A stretch of DNA of 6,164 bases from an uncultured Bacilli bacterium (lineage in GTDB: Bacteria; Bacillota_I; Bacilli_A; RF39; UBA660). Both the position numbers and the translations under genes were made by a program. Below, piece after piece: positions 1 through 6,151 of this stretch; positions within the stretch are counted from its first letter, which is position 1, and the number at the start of each line of letters is the position of its first letter. Under the pieces are notes generated by a model. It worked only from the letters and a program-made list of their open reading frames with translations. It made no database searches and was not told the DNA's origin. Where the stretch lies: assembly GCA_944371545.1 (NCBI GenBank), contig CALVXT010000083.1, forward strand, positions 1-6,164, read 5' to 3'.

Positions 1-1191
1 AGAACGAATTGTTCCAAAATCATACAAAAATTGACTATTATCTTTATTTTGAAACAAATATACAGGCTTATATGTATGTAACTCTTTTCCATTTTTTATA
101 ATTATTGGTATTTGTTCATTCTTTTCATTATTAGAAATTGTATAAACAGAAGAGGCCGTTATATACATTCCATTATGAGCAAGATTACTAGAATTATTAT
201 CAAAGTCGCTTAATATAGTTTTACGATCAGAACTTAACTTTTTCATTTGATCCAATTCTGATTTAATCTGATAATCAAAGCAAATATTCTCCGCATTAAT
301 TCCTTTCAAAATATATTGTTTTTTTAGTGTTTCAAATAATTTCTTCTTAAAATCAGGCTCAGTTTGATAAAACATTTTTGCCAAAAGTCTCGTTTTTATA
401 TTAGATTCATTAAAAGTCATCAAATCTGGATAAAATTCAGCAATTTTTTTAATTCCTTCTGGTGTCTTAATTTCTTCCATAGCGTATTTTTTCACAAAAA
501 ATTCAACTTGATCTTGAAGTACTTGTACAAAAATTTTACATAAATCTGATGTATAAGAACTCTGATGATTTCTATATTCAGTAGCATATCCTAACCATGA
601 ATTAATTTTTCCCATTAATTCAGAAGGCCCATAACAATCAACAACCATATCATGATGCTCAACCCCTAATTGCTGCAATAACAATAAAGTTTTTTCTAAA
701 TAATCATTATTTGTATAAATCACAATATTATCTCTTCTACTTACATAATTTAAATCACGATTACATTTAAAATAAAATGGAATAGACGCCTCTTTAAATT
801 TGTTATATAAAAAGCTTAAAAAAGCATAAACATTATGAGCCCTCATACCAATATAAAAACGATGCGCAATATCTCCATGATGAAATTTTTCTGTTCCCAA
901 CAAATGCCATGATTGAAATGTATACCATCCAGAACTTTTAACAATGCTTTTTTTATCTTCTTCATTTAAAGTAGCAGTAATTTGATGAAAATACAAATTT
1001 TTATCTGTCTCATTTTCTTTATCAAGAGAATCAGAAACAATATTCAATTTCCTATATAATAATGTATCAACATCTGAAAATGAATTCATTTCTTGTTTAG
1101 ATATACTAAAATATAAATTCATCATTTTTTCTAATAAAGAATCATTTAAAACAATTTTCGTAGTTTCATATAAATTATCCGTAGTAATCAT
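1..1191 (-). CDS. HopA1-family protein, C-terminus cut by window edge
   Basis: An open frame of 397 codons runs from an ATG at 1191 to the left edge without a stop, so the protein is incomplete at its C-terminus. A ribosome binding site (AAGGTGA, 1203-1197) sits 5 bases before the ATG, and the gene starts 18 bases after the stop of the ART-like gene, so the two are probably co-transcribed. Residues about 86-165 match the HopA1 pattern as I know it: SGWYTFQSWHLLG (87-99), HRFYIGM (110-116), a helix, then PFYFKC (138-143), RRDNIVIYT (152-160) and an LLLLQQL helix. HopA1 was named from a Pseudomonas syringae type III effector. In Gram-positive bacteria HopA1-domain proteins (LxmY, TvaD/TsaD) act with aminoglycoside-phosphotransferase-like kinases to dehydrate Ser/Thr in RiPP precursor peptides. 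No secretion signal, kinase or precursor is visible here, so the function is open. Residues after about 260 are Lys/Asn-rich and I assign them to no domain. The family call rests on motif memory, not on a search. Confidence 0.7.
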   Translation of the reverse strand, partial: MITTDNLYETTKIVLNDSLLEKMMNLYFSISKQEMNSFSDVDTLLYRKLNIVSDSLDKENETDKNLYFHQITATLNEEDKKSIVKSSGWYTFQSWHLLGTEKFHHGDIAHRFYIGMRAHNVYAFLSFLYNKFKEASIPFYFKCNRDLNYVSRRDNIVIYTNNDYLEKTLLLLQQLGVEHHDMVVDCYGPSELMGKINSWLGYATEYRNHQSSYTSDLCKIFVQVLQDQVEFFVKKYAMEEIKTPEGIKKIAEFYPDLMTFNESNIKTRLLAKMFYQTEPDFKKKLFETLKKQYILKGINAENICFDYQIKSELDQMKKLSSDRKTILSDFDNNSSNLAHNGMYITASSVYTISNNEKNEQIPIIIKNGKELHTYKPVYLFQNKDNSQFLYDFGTIRS

Positions 1192-1209
1192 TTAAATCAC
1201 CTTTTCACC

Positions 1210-2043
1210 TTAAATCACAATCACTTTACCATCCAAATTACAAATATAAACCCATGGCAACATATTTTTTATTTCTTTTAATACCTTATTATCTTTTTCA
1301 TAATCTCTTCCAACTAAAATTCCAGCAATAAAATTAGTAGGTATTCCAAATAAAATAGCACTTTCCCTATCCGTAAAAAAATCATTTTTATTTTTTCTAT
1401 CATGAAGAAATTTAAAATAATATCCATCATGAATAAATGGTTTTACATTCTCATCTGAAATAAAATCTGTAAGAATATCTTTTTCAAACAAGTTTTTCAC
1501 ACAAGAATTAGCAACATTAAATATTATACCAATTTGTACTTCATTTTGAATTAAACTGGGCATAAATCTCGCTTCTTTTGTTTGCTCCATATTCCAACGA
1601 AAAATATTGTTCTTTTTAATATTCTCAAAAACGTTAGTCATTTTAGAATATGGTATAACTTCAGTTTTAAAAATATGACGTGAAGAATCTTCATAACCAA
1701 TCGTACCACCACTATAAAAATCAATATAGTCTTTTAACAAAAAATCTTTTTTTAAATTCCAAACGCCTACAGAAAAAGGATATTTAGAATTTCTACCACC
1801 GACAAAAGCTCCAGCAATAAGTCCATTGCCTACAATTTCTTTTAAACCATCTATATTCTTATAAGTTCCATGAAGTAATGCGCCTTTAGATAAATATACA
1901 TTATCACCTATTTGATAGTTATGCGGTTCTAAAGAGTACTCACACAAATCAAAATAAGTCTCAATTTGTTCAATCAAAATTATTCTGGACTTTTTATTTT
2001 TTATTTTTTTCTTAACAATTTTTAAATAATCATTTTTATTCAT
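1210..2043 (-). CDS. ADP-ribosyltransferase-fold-like protein of unknown function
   Basis: This 277-residue protein has no obvious signal peptide or membrane segment, so it is probably cytoplasmic. After a Lys-rich N-terminus it carries LLHGT (56-60), followed 13 residues later by NGL (73-75), then SVGVWNL (91-97) and DYIDFYSGGTI (105-115). The HGT...GL pattern is typical of the H-Y-E ART superfamily (PARP, DarT, KptA/Tpt1), where the His contacts NAD. Near the C-terminus DRESAILFGIPTNFIAGI (225-242) resembles the DarT-type segment in which a catalytic Glu precedes a hydrophobic strand; E227 is the candidate. A conserved-looking tail, YICNLDGKVI, closes the protein. The start ATG has only a weak GAAAGA site 6 bases upstream. 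The gene lies 39 bases after the dehydrogenase and 18 bases before the HopA1-like gene, and is much richer in A+T than the dehydrogenase. The ART assignment is an inference from short motifs; the protein could instead be an inactive relative or an unrelated family. Confidence 0.6.
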   Translation of the reverse strand: MNKNDYLKIVKKKIKNKKSRIILIEQIETYFDLCEYSLEPHNYQIGDNVYLSKGALLHGTYKNIDGLKEIVGNGLIAGAFVGGRNSKYPFSVGVWNLKKDFLLKDYIDFYSGGTIGYEDSSRHIFKTEVIPYSKMTNVFENIKKNNIFRWNMEQTKEARFMPSLIQNEVQIGIIFNVANSCVKNLFEKDILTDFISDENVKPFIHDGYYFKFLHDRKNKNDFFTDRESAILFGIPTNFIAGILVGRDYEKDNKVLKEIKNMLPWVYICNLDGKVIVI

Positions 2044-2082
2044 AAAAAATCTTTCAAAAAAGAAAATATATTTCTATACTTT

Positions 2083-3111
2083 CTATTTATTTGGATCCAC
2101 CAAAATTTTAACGGCAGGATCTACTCCACTTGTCAATCTTTCATAAGCATGTTGTACTTCTTCTAATGAAACAACATCATCTACAAACTTCATAACTTCA
2201 ATTTGCTTATTTGCAATTAAATCAATACAAGTTTGGAATTCTTCTTTTGTATATGCAATAGCTCCTTTCATAGTAAGCTCGCTCATTACACCAACAACAG
2301 TTGGAATATTTATTGCCCCAAGAGCTACACCAACTAAAACAATCATTCCACCAGGTTTACAAGTCATTAAAGCACTAGAAACAGCTTTATCATTTCCACA
2401 ACATTCAATAACCACATCAAATCCATTACCATTGGTATCTTCCATAACTCGCTTCATAAAATCTTCGCTAGTCGCATCATAATACTTATCAGCAACGCCC
2501 AAACTAACAGACTTTTCTGCTCTTTTCATATTTGTTTCACTTACAACAACTAGACTAGCTCCTTCTTTTTTAGCAAACATTGCAGAAACCAATCCAATAA
2601 TTCCGCCGCCAATAACCAAAACTTTGTTACCAACTTTAATATCGGCTAAATGAATTGCATGAAGACCAACTGCTGTAGGTTCTACCATTGCCATTTCTTC
2701 ATCAGATACGTTATCTGGAACTTTTAAAACCATATCCGATCTAATAGCCATTTTAGGAGCTAATGCACCAGGATTTGTCAAAGATAATCCCGTCGCATAA
2801 GTCCAAGTTTCCCTACAATATTGAGGATTTCCAGTCAAACAAGCCTCACAATGACCACATGGTGAAATAGGAAGTGCCGTTACTCGGTCTCCTACTTTTA
2901 AATCTTCTCTACTACCAGGATTAGTTACTACACCACAAAACTCATGTCCCATAACAAGACCTTTAGGTTCTCCCATATCCCAATAATGAATATCAGAACC
3001 ACATATTCCAGCCTTCTTAACATCTATTACGACACATCCATCTTTACTAACTGGTTCTGGAATATCACCAATTTCAAATTCCTTTTTTCCTTTTAACATA
3101 ACACATTTCAT
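2083..3111 (-). CDS. Zinc-dependent alcohol/polyol dehydrogenase (sorbitol/butanediol dehydrogenase-like)
   Basis: A 342-residue cytosolic medium-chain dehydrogenase, full length for the family, that oxidises a secondary alcohol or polyol with NAD(P)+. Catalytic zinc ligands are visible: C37 in GICGSDIHYW, H56-E57 in GHEF, and E144 in VEPTAVGLH. Four cysteines (C85, C88, C91, C99) form the structural zinc lobe. The Rossmann nucleotide loop is GGGIIG (168-173). At the end of the second strand the segment VVVSETNMKR has an acidic Glu where sorbitol dehydrogenases carry Asp, which suggests NAD preference. SDIHYW is especially like sorbitol dehydrogenase, but threonine and 2,3-butanediol dehydrogenases share this architecture, so the substrate cannot be fixed and I give no symbol. 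A strong site (AAGGAAGTGG, 3125-3116) supports the ATG. The stop is TAG. No sugar transporter or kinase lies nearby to suggest a pathway. Base composition is ordinary compared with the two AT-rich genes downstream. Confidence 0.93.
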   Translation of the reverse strand: MKCVMLKGKKEFEIGDIPEPVSKDGCVVIDVKKAGICGSDIHYWDMGEPKGLVMGHEFCGVVTNPGSREDLKVGDRVTALPISPCGHCEACLTGNPQYCRETWTYATGLSLTNPGALAPKMAIRSDMVLKVPDNVSDEEMAMVEPTAVGLHAIHLADIKVGNKVLVIGGGIIGLVSAMFAKKEGASLVVVSETNMKRAEKSVSLGVADKYYDATSEDFMKRVMEDTNGNGFDVVIECCGNDKAVSSALMTCKPGGMIVLVGVALGAINIPTVVGVMSELTMKGAIAYTKEEFQTCIDLIANKQIEVMKFVDDVVSLEEVQHAYERLTSGVDPAVKILVDPNK

Positions 3112-3164
3112 ATTACCACTTCCTTATTATAATAGTATCAAAAATTCAAAAGAGAAATAAAAAA

Positions 3165-3193
3165 AATTTAATAAATTTACTCATTATTGACAA
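3165..3193 (-). promoter_or_regulatory. Candidate promoter for the dehydrogenase gene
   Basis: On the minus strand TTGTCA (3193-3188) is followed after 17 bases by TAAATT (3170-3165). These match the sigma-A consensus at 5 of 6 and 4 of 6 positions with ideal spacing, in the gap between the small conserved gene and the dehydrogenase. The region is so AT-rich that chance matches are likely. Confidence 0.35.
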
Positions 3194-3198
3194 GAATT

Positions 3199-3552
3199 TC
3201 AACTATTATTTTTTATATTTTTTAGTTCTTCCTGCATTCTAGCTAAAGCATCTAACAAATAATCAACTTCGGCTCTTTGAGTTTGATTACTCCGTTCTCC
3301 ATCAACAAAAGGGCCATTACCAGATTTAGATTTCTTACTATTTGTATTTATATTAAAATTTTCAATTCGAGCTTCAATAAGTTGTTGCTGAGCTGCATGA
3401 GTCAAAACATATTGACCGACCAAAACAAGCCAATTTCCAACACTATTTTGCTCATTAGCGTTTAAATCACCCACACAAGCTGCTCCAACAGCAATAGCCA
3501 ATAACGAAAAAGATTGGGGATCAATATTAGGGGGAAAATTAGAATCTAACAT
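3199..3552 (-). CDS. Small conserved Firmicutes-type protein of unknown function
   Basis: I choose the second of two close ATGs (3552) because AGAGGA (3564-3559) lies 6 bases before it; the ATG at 3558 directly abuts that site. The product is then 117 residues. The N-terminal half is PQSFSLLAIAVGAACVGDL (12-30), NANEQNSVGNWLVLVGQYVL and then THAAQQQLIEARI. It looks like a compact helical domain, hydrophobic but interrupted by polar residues, rather than a clear membrane span. A polar linker rich in Asn, Ser and Lys follows, and the C-terminus (about 92-117, RAEVDYLLDALARMQEELKN) should form an amphipathic helix or short coiled coil, suggesting self-association or a partner. I recall the L.ANEQN.LGNWL...GQ..ET..AQ..L pattern from many small hypothetical proteins of gut Firmicutes, but know no function. 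It ends with TGA and probably shares a transcript with the membrane-protein gene upstream. Confidence 0.82.
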   Translation of the reverse strand: MLDSNFPPNIDPQSFSLLAIAVGAACVGDLNANEQNSVGNWLVLVGQYVLTHAAQQQLIEARIENFNINTNSKKSKSGNGPFVDGERSNQTQRAEVDYLLDALARMQEELKNIKNNS

Positions 3553-3585
3553 AAGCATTCCTCTTATTCATTTTATTTTTTGTCA

Positions 3586-3620
3586 TAAAAAAAAAGAAAC
3601 AAATTATTTTCTTTTTTGAA
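3586..3620 (-). terminator. Weak A/T hairpin with T-run after the small membrane protein gene
   Basis: On the minus strand AAAAAAGAAA (3617-3608) can pair with TTTCTTTTTT (3599-3590) across an 8-base loop and runs into further T. The stem has ten pairs but only one G:C, and its first arm contains the last codons of the upstream gene. It may be a weak terminator or only an A/T-rich coincidence. Confidence 0.28.
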
Positions 3621-3876
3621 AAATAGGTGCAAAAATCATAAATATAAACAATAGCAGTAATATCCCAAAGAAAAATGCAAACCAAAATTGACTCTTTATA
3701 AACAATAAATAAATTAAATAAACAGTTCCAATTAGTAAAAATAAAGAAAGAAAAATATATAAAATAATAAAAAATATATTTATTCCAAATGTTGTTTTTT
3801 CAATAAATGCTTTTTTAAAAAGAAAGTCAAAAAAATCAAATAAGAAAAAGCATACAAAATCTAAAATTTCATCCAT
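3604..3876 (-). CDS. Small Phe-rich membrane protein, two predicted transmembrane helices
   Basis: The frame stays open upstream to a TTG at 3924, but that codon lies inside the terminator hairpin of the preceding gene. I choose the ATG at 3876, with GGAAG (3889-3885) 8 bases upstream, giving 90 residues; the ATG at 3891 is a less well supported alternative. The N-terminus, with D6-F7, F10-F11, F13-D14-F15-F16-D17-F18 and L19-F20, alternates Asp and Phe and could form an amphipathic membrane-surface helix. Two hydrophobic spans follow, at about 31-60 and 64-86. The tail QKRK favours a cytoplasmic C-terminus, and therefore also a cytoplasmic N-terminus. By hand count 24 of 90 residues are Phe. 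I recognise no family. The gene sits between an intact terminator upstream and the small conserved gene downstream, so it needs its own promoter or readthrough. Coding status is likely but not certain, because poly-A/T DNA readily gives open frames rich in Phe and Lys. Confidence 0.55.
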   Translation of the reverse strand: MDEILDFVCFFLFDFFDFLFKKAFIEKTTFGINIFFIILYIFLSLFLLIGTVYLIYLLFIKSQFWFAFFFGILLLLFIFMIFAPIFQKRK

Positions 3877-3911
3877 AAAAAGCACTTCCATAAAGGATTT
3901 TAACATACATA

Positions 3912-3944
3912 TAAAAAAACGCAAGCCAAAAAATTACCTGCGTT
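3912..3944 (-). terminator. Intrinsic terminator of the DUF362 gene
   Basis: Ten bases after the DUF362 stop codon, AACGCAGG (3944-3937) pairs with CTTGCGTT (3927-3920) with one G-U pair and an 11-base loop, and is followed immediately by a run of T. The G+C in the stem stands out in this AT-rich gap. It separates the DUF362 gene from the small membrane protein gene. Confidence 0.8.
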
Positions 3945-3953
3945 TATTATAGA

Positions 3954-4838
3954 TTAATCTAAAGTAATTAATTCATATTCACGAGAACCAACACCAAGTT
4001 CGGCAGCTGCTTCTACAGTATGAACACCATGTAAAGATTCAATTCTTTCAATTAATTTATCCTTTCCAGAATCTTCACTATTATAAACTAAATCCAAGCA
4101 AGCTTGATCAATAGCCACTGGATCTAAACTAGCTAAAATACCAATATCTTGCATACATGGAGCTGAAGCATGCCCATCACAATCGCAATCTACAGAAATG
4201 TTTTTCATAATATTAATATAAACTGCATTTCCTTTAAAATAATTTACAACACTTTCTGCAGCATCTGCCATTGCTTCTAAGAAATGATCTTGTTCTGGTA
4301 AATTATTAAACAATTGTGTTTGATCATCAATTACACCAGCTGTATGAATTAATGTTTTACCAGCACTTGAAGCACAACCAATAGAAAGTTGTTTTAAAGC
4401 TCCACCATATCCTCCCATAGCATGTCCTTTAAAATGAGATAAAACTAATAAAGAATCATAATTAGCTAGATTTTTTCCAACATAATTTTTCTTTAAAATC
4501 TTACCATTTGGAATATCTAATTCCATATCAGGACCTTCTGCATCCATTAAATCAAATGGAAAGTATTTTTCCCATTCATGTTCTTTAATTAATTCACGAT
4601 GTTTTTCAGTTGAGTTTCTAGCACCTTCATAAGCTGTATTACATTCAACAACAGTTCCGTTTACATGATGCACCATATCTTTAACAAACTCTGGCCTCAA
4701 ATAATTTTGATTTCCTTGTTCGCCTGAATGCATCTTTACAGCAACTTTTCCTTCCAATTTTTTTCCTACGGCTTCGTAAGCTTTAATAATATTTTCAGGA
4801 GTTATATCCTTAATAAAATATACTTTTGATTTTTCCAT
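3954..4838 (-). CDS. DUF362 domain-containing protein
   Basis: A 294-residue protein of the DUF362 family, whose members often occur alone or fused to 4Fe-4S ferredoxin domains; no biochemical role is established as far as I know. Matching segments are VAVKMHSGEQGNQNYLRPEF (32-51), VVECNTAYEGARNSTEKH, then SHFKGHAMGGYGGALKQLSI and CASSAGK in the middle. The C-terminal NISVDCDCDGHASAPC (213-228) is followed by DIGILASLDPVAIDQACLDL. Cysteines C218, C220 and C228 in the last block could ligate a metal or an Fe-S cluster, which is an inference. No separate ferredoxin domain is present, so this is the short form. There is no signal peptide. AAAGGA (4853-4848) lies 9 bases before the ATG. The gene appears to be a single transcription unit: it has a candidate promoter upstream, a strong terminator downstream, and an inactive cupin remnant as its upstream neighbour. 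Confidence 0.92.
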   Translation of the reverse strand: MEKSKVYFIKDITPENIIKAYEAVGKKLEGKVAVKMHSGEQGNQNYLRPEFVKDMVHHVNGTVVECNTAYEGARNSTEKHRELIKEHEWEKYFPFDLMDAEGPDMELDIPNGKILKKNYVGKNLANYDSLLVLSHFKGHAMGGYGGALKQLSIGCASSAGKTLIHTAGVIDDQTQLFNNLPEQDHFLEAMADAAESVVNYFKGNAVYINIMKNISVDCDCDGHASAPCMQDIGILASLDPVAIDQACLDLVYNSEDSGKDKLIERIESLHGVHTVEAAAELGVGSREYELITLD

Positions 4839-4882
4839 TTTTTATCATCCTTTCTTATTACAAATTTATTTTTAACTTTTTC

Positions 4883-4919
4883 ATTATAATTATACAACTT
4901 TTTTTCTTACAAATCACAA
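4883..4919 (-). promoter_or_regulatory. Candidate promoter of the DUF362 gene
   Basis: Two consecutive TATAAT hexamers (4894-4889 and 4888-4883, minus strand) lie 45-56 bases before the start codon. TTGTGA (4919-4914) is 19 bases upstream of the first and TTGTAA (4913-4908) is 19 bases upstream of the second, both longer than the preferred 17. The perfect -10 boxes and the intergenic position make a promoter likely; the exact -35 is uncertain. Confidence 0.45.
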
Positions 4920-4936
4920 GAAACGAAAAAGCAAAT

Positions 4937-5151
4937 TTAACCTAATTTATTATATTCTTCATCTGTTACAGGTTCACACCATTCATTAGAAGTATTTTTT
5001 CCAGGAACTTCAATCGCTATATGACTAAACCATGAGTCTTTTTTAGCGCCATGCCAATGTTTCACATTTGCAGGAATTGTAATAACAATACTATTTTCAA
5101 AAAGACATCGATTTTTCCTTCTTCTTTACAGGAAGCAAGTATTTTTAAAAG
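4937..5151 (-). pseudogene. Cupin-domain protein, 3' remnant, frameshifted
   Basis: From about 5101 to the TAA at 4937-4939 the minus strand encodes FENSIVITIPANVKHWHG, then KKDSWFSHIAIEVPG and NEWCEPVTDEEYNKLG. This is the typical C-terminal half of small cupin proteins that often accompany carboxymuconolactone-decarboxylase-like genes; the His residues of VKHWHG are part of the usual metal or substrate pocket. In this frame a stop lies at 5126-5128, with no start between. The expected preceding block, containing CKEEGK (5130-5113), is present in another frame, and restoring one base in the five-base T run at 5103-5099 would join the two with the family spacing. Everything upstream of about 5151 is missing, replaced by the tail of the RhuM/Fic gene. 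The fragment is therefore truncated at its 5' end and frameshifted, and presumably not functional. Confidence 0.8.
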
Positions 5152-5157
5152 TCTGTT

Positions 5158-6092
5158 TTAATTAAGAAAATTTATAACCAAATCAATTATAACTTCTTTC
5201 TCTTTTGGATTTGACTCTGCAATAAGTAACGTTAAAGCCGTCAAAGTGTTATTATCAATAACTTGTTTACTATCTTGATACAAAATATCATAATAGTTTA
5301 AGAAATAAATAAACAAAGTTGCTGCAAACGTTTATTACCATCAATAAAAATATGGTTCTTGACTATCATATACAAAAAATTAGCTGCTTTTTCTTCAACG
5401 CTCATATAAACATCTTTACCATCATACGTTTGATAAATATCACCTATTATAGATTCTAATCCTCTGTCTCTTTCTATTGCAAAAATATCACTTTCTTCAT
5501 TAAATCTTAATTTATTAATTATTTGTAAACAATCTTCGTATTTTATTCGCTTTTTACTATTATTTCCTTTAGGTTTTAACAATGTTCTATGATCATAATC
5601 ATCTAATAAATCAAGTGCTTTTGAATAGCTTCCTATTACTCTCAAAATTTCTTTAGCATCATTATCATCTAATTTTTCATCAACTCTATTTGCAATATCT
5701 ATTAATTTGACCGTCTTTTCTAAATATTCTAGTCTCTTTCGATTAATAGCATAACCTTTTATCATATAATCTTTTAATATTTTATTTGCCCATTTTCTAA
5801 AAATAATACCGTTTTGTGACTTCACTCGATAGCCCACACTAATAATGACATCAAGGTTGTAATAATCTATCATATGTGTTTGCGTTTTTCCTACAATAGC
5901 CCCATGCTCGGTGGTATTCGCAAATTTTGCGACAACCATTTCACCTTTCAACTCTTCTTCTAAAATATTATTAATGTGTTTTCTAATAGTTTTATAATCT
6001 CTGTCAAATAACATAGCCATTTGTTCAGTATTTAACCATACGGTTTCATCTTGTATATTTACCTCAAGTTTAACTTTTTGATTTTCAAAACG
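5158..6092 (-). pseudogene. RhuM/Fic-family gene, start lost and frameshifted in the Fic domain
   Basis: Recognisable coding begins with FENQKVKLEV at about 6089, but this stretch has an in-frame TAG at 6095-6093 and no start codon before the ATG at 6020, so the normal first residues are lost. The N-terminal domain, with MLFDRDYKTIRKHI, YYNLDVIISVGYRVKSQ and FRKWANKILKDYMIKGYAI, is the RhuM-type module found in mobile regions. The C-terminal part, with ERDRGLESIIGDIYQTYDGK, VEEKAANFLYMIVKN and HIFIDGNKR (223-231 from the 6020 ATG), is a Fic/Doc domain; such domains transfer AMP or phosphate to target proteins. Immediately after GNKR the frame breaks: it reads LQQLCLFIS and stops at 5298-5300. 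One frame over, the expected AATLFIYFLNYYDILYQ continues for 55 residues to a TAA at 5158-5160. One missing base in the A run at 5326-5328 explains this. The Fic motif survives, but the following helix is lost in the product, so activity is unlikely unless the shift is an assembly error. Confidence 0.88.
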
Positions 6093-6122
6093 CTATGTAC
6101 TAGATTGTAAGGGGTAAAAGTA

Positions 6123-6151
6123 TTTTCAAACACAAAGATATGTAGTATAAT
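6123..6151 (+). promoter_or_regulatory. Outward-facing promoter-like site at right edge
   Basis: On the plus strand TTTTCA (6123-6128) is followed after 17 bases by a perfect TATAAT (6146-6151). It lies in the 72-base stretch upstream of the broken RhuM/Fic gene and points out of the window, so it would serve a divergent gene to the right. The overlapping minus-strand TATACT (6149-6144) could be a -10 box for RhuM/Fic, but its -35 would fall outside the window. Confidence 0.4.

Noticed and set aside
2056..2075. Small hairpin with T-run between the dehydrogenase and the ART-like gene
   Set aside because: Only five pairs (AGAAA/TTTCT) with one G:C; too weak in this AT-rich gap to call a terminator, so co-transcription remains possible.
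3277..3465. 62-codon open frame on the plus strand
   Set aside because: It lies wholly antisense to the well-supported small conserved gene, has no ribosome binding site that I can see, and its product resembles nothing.
3877..3924. TTG-initiated N-terminal extension of the small membrane protein
   Set aside because: The TTG and following codons lie within the DUF362 terminator hairpin and its T tail, and lack a ribosome binding site; the ATG at 3876 has one.
4900..4930. TTTCTT/AAGAAA inverted repeat after the cupin remnant
   Set aside because: Six A/T-rich pairs, no proper T tail on the minus strand, and overlap with the DUF362 promoter region; probably chance.
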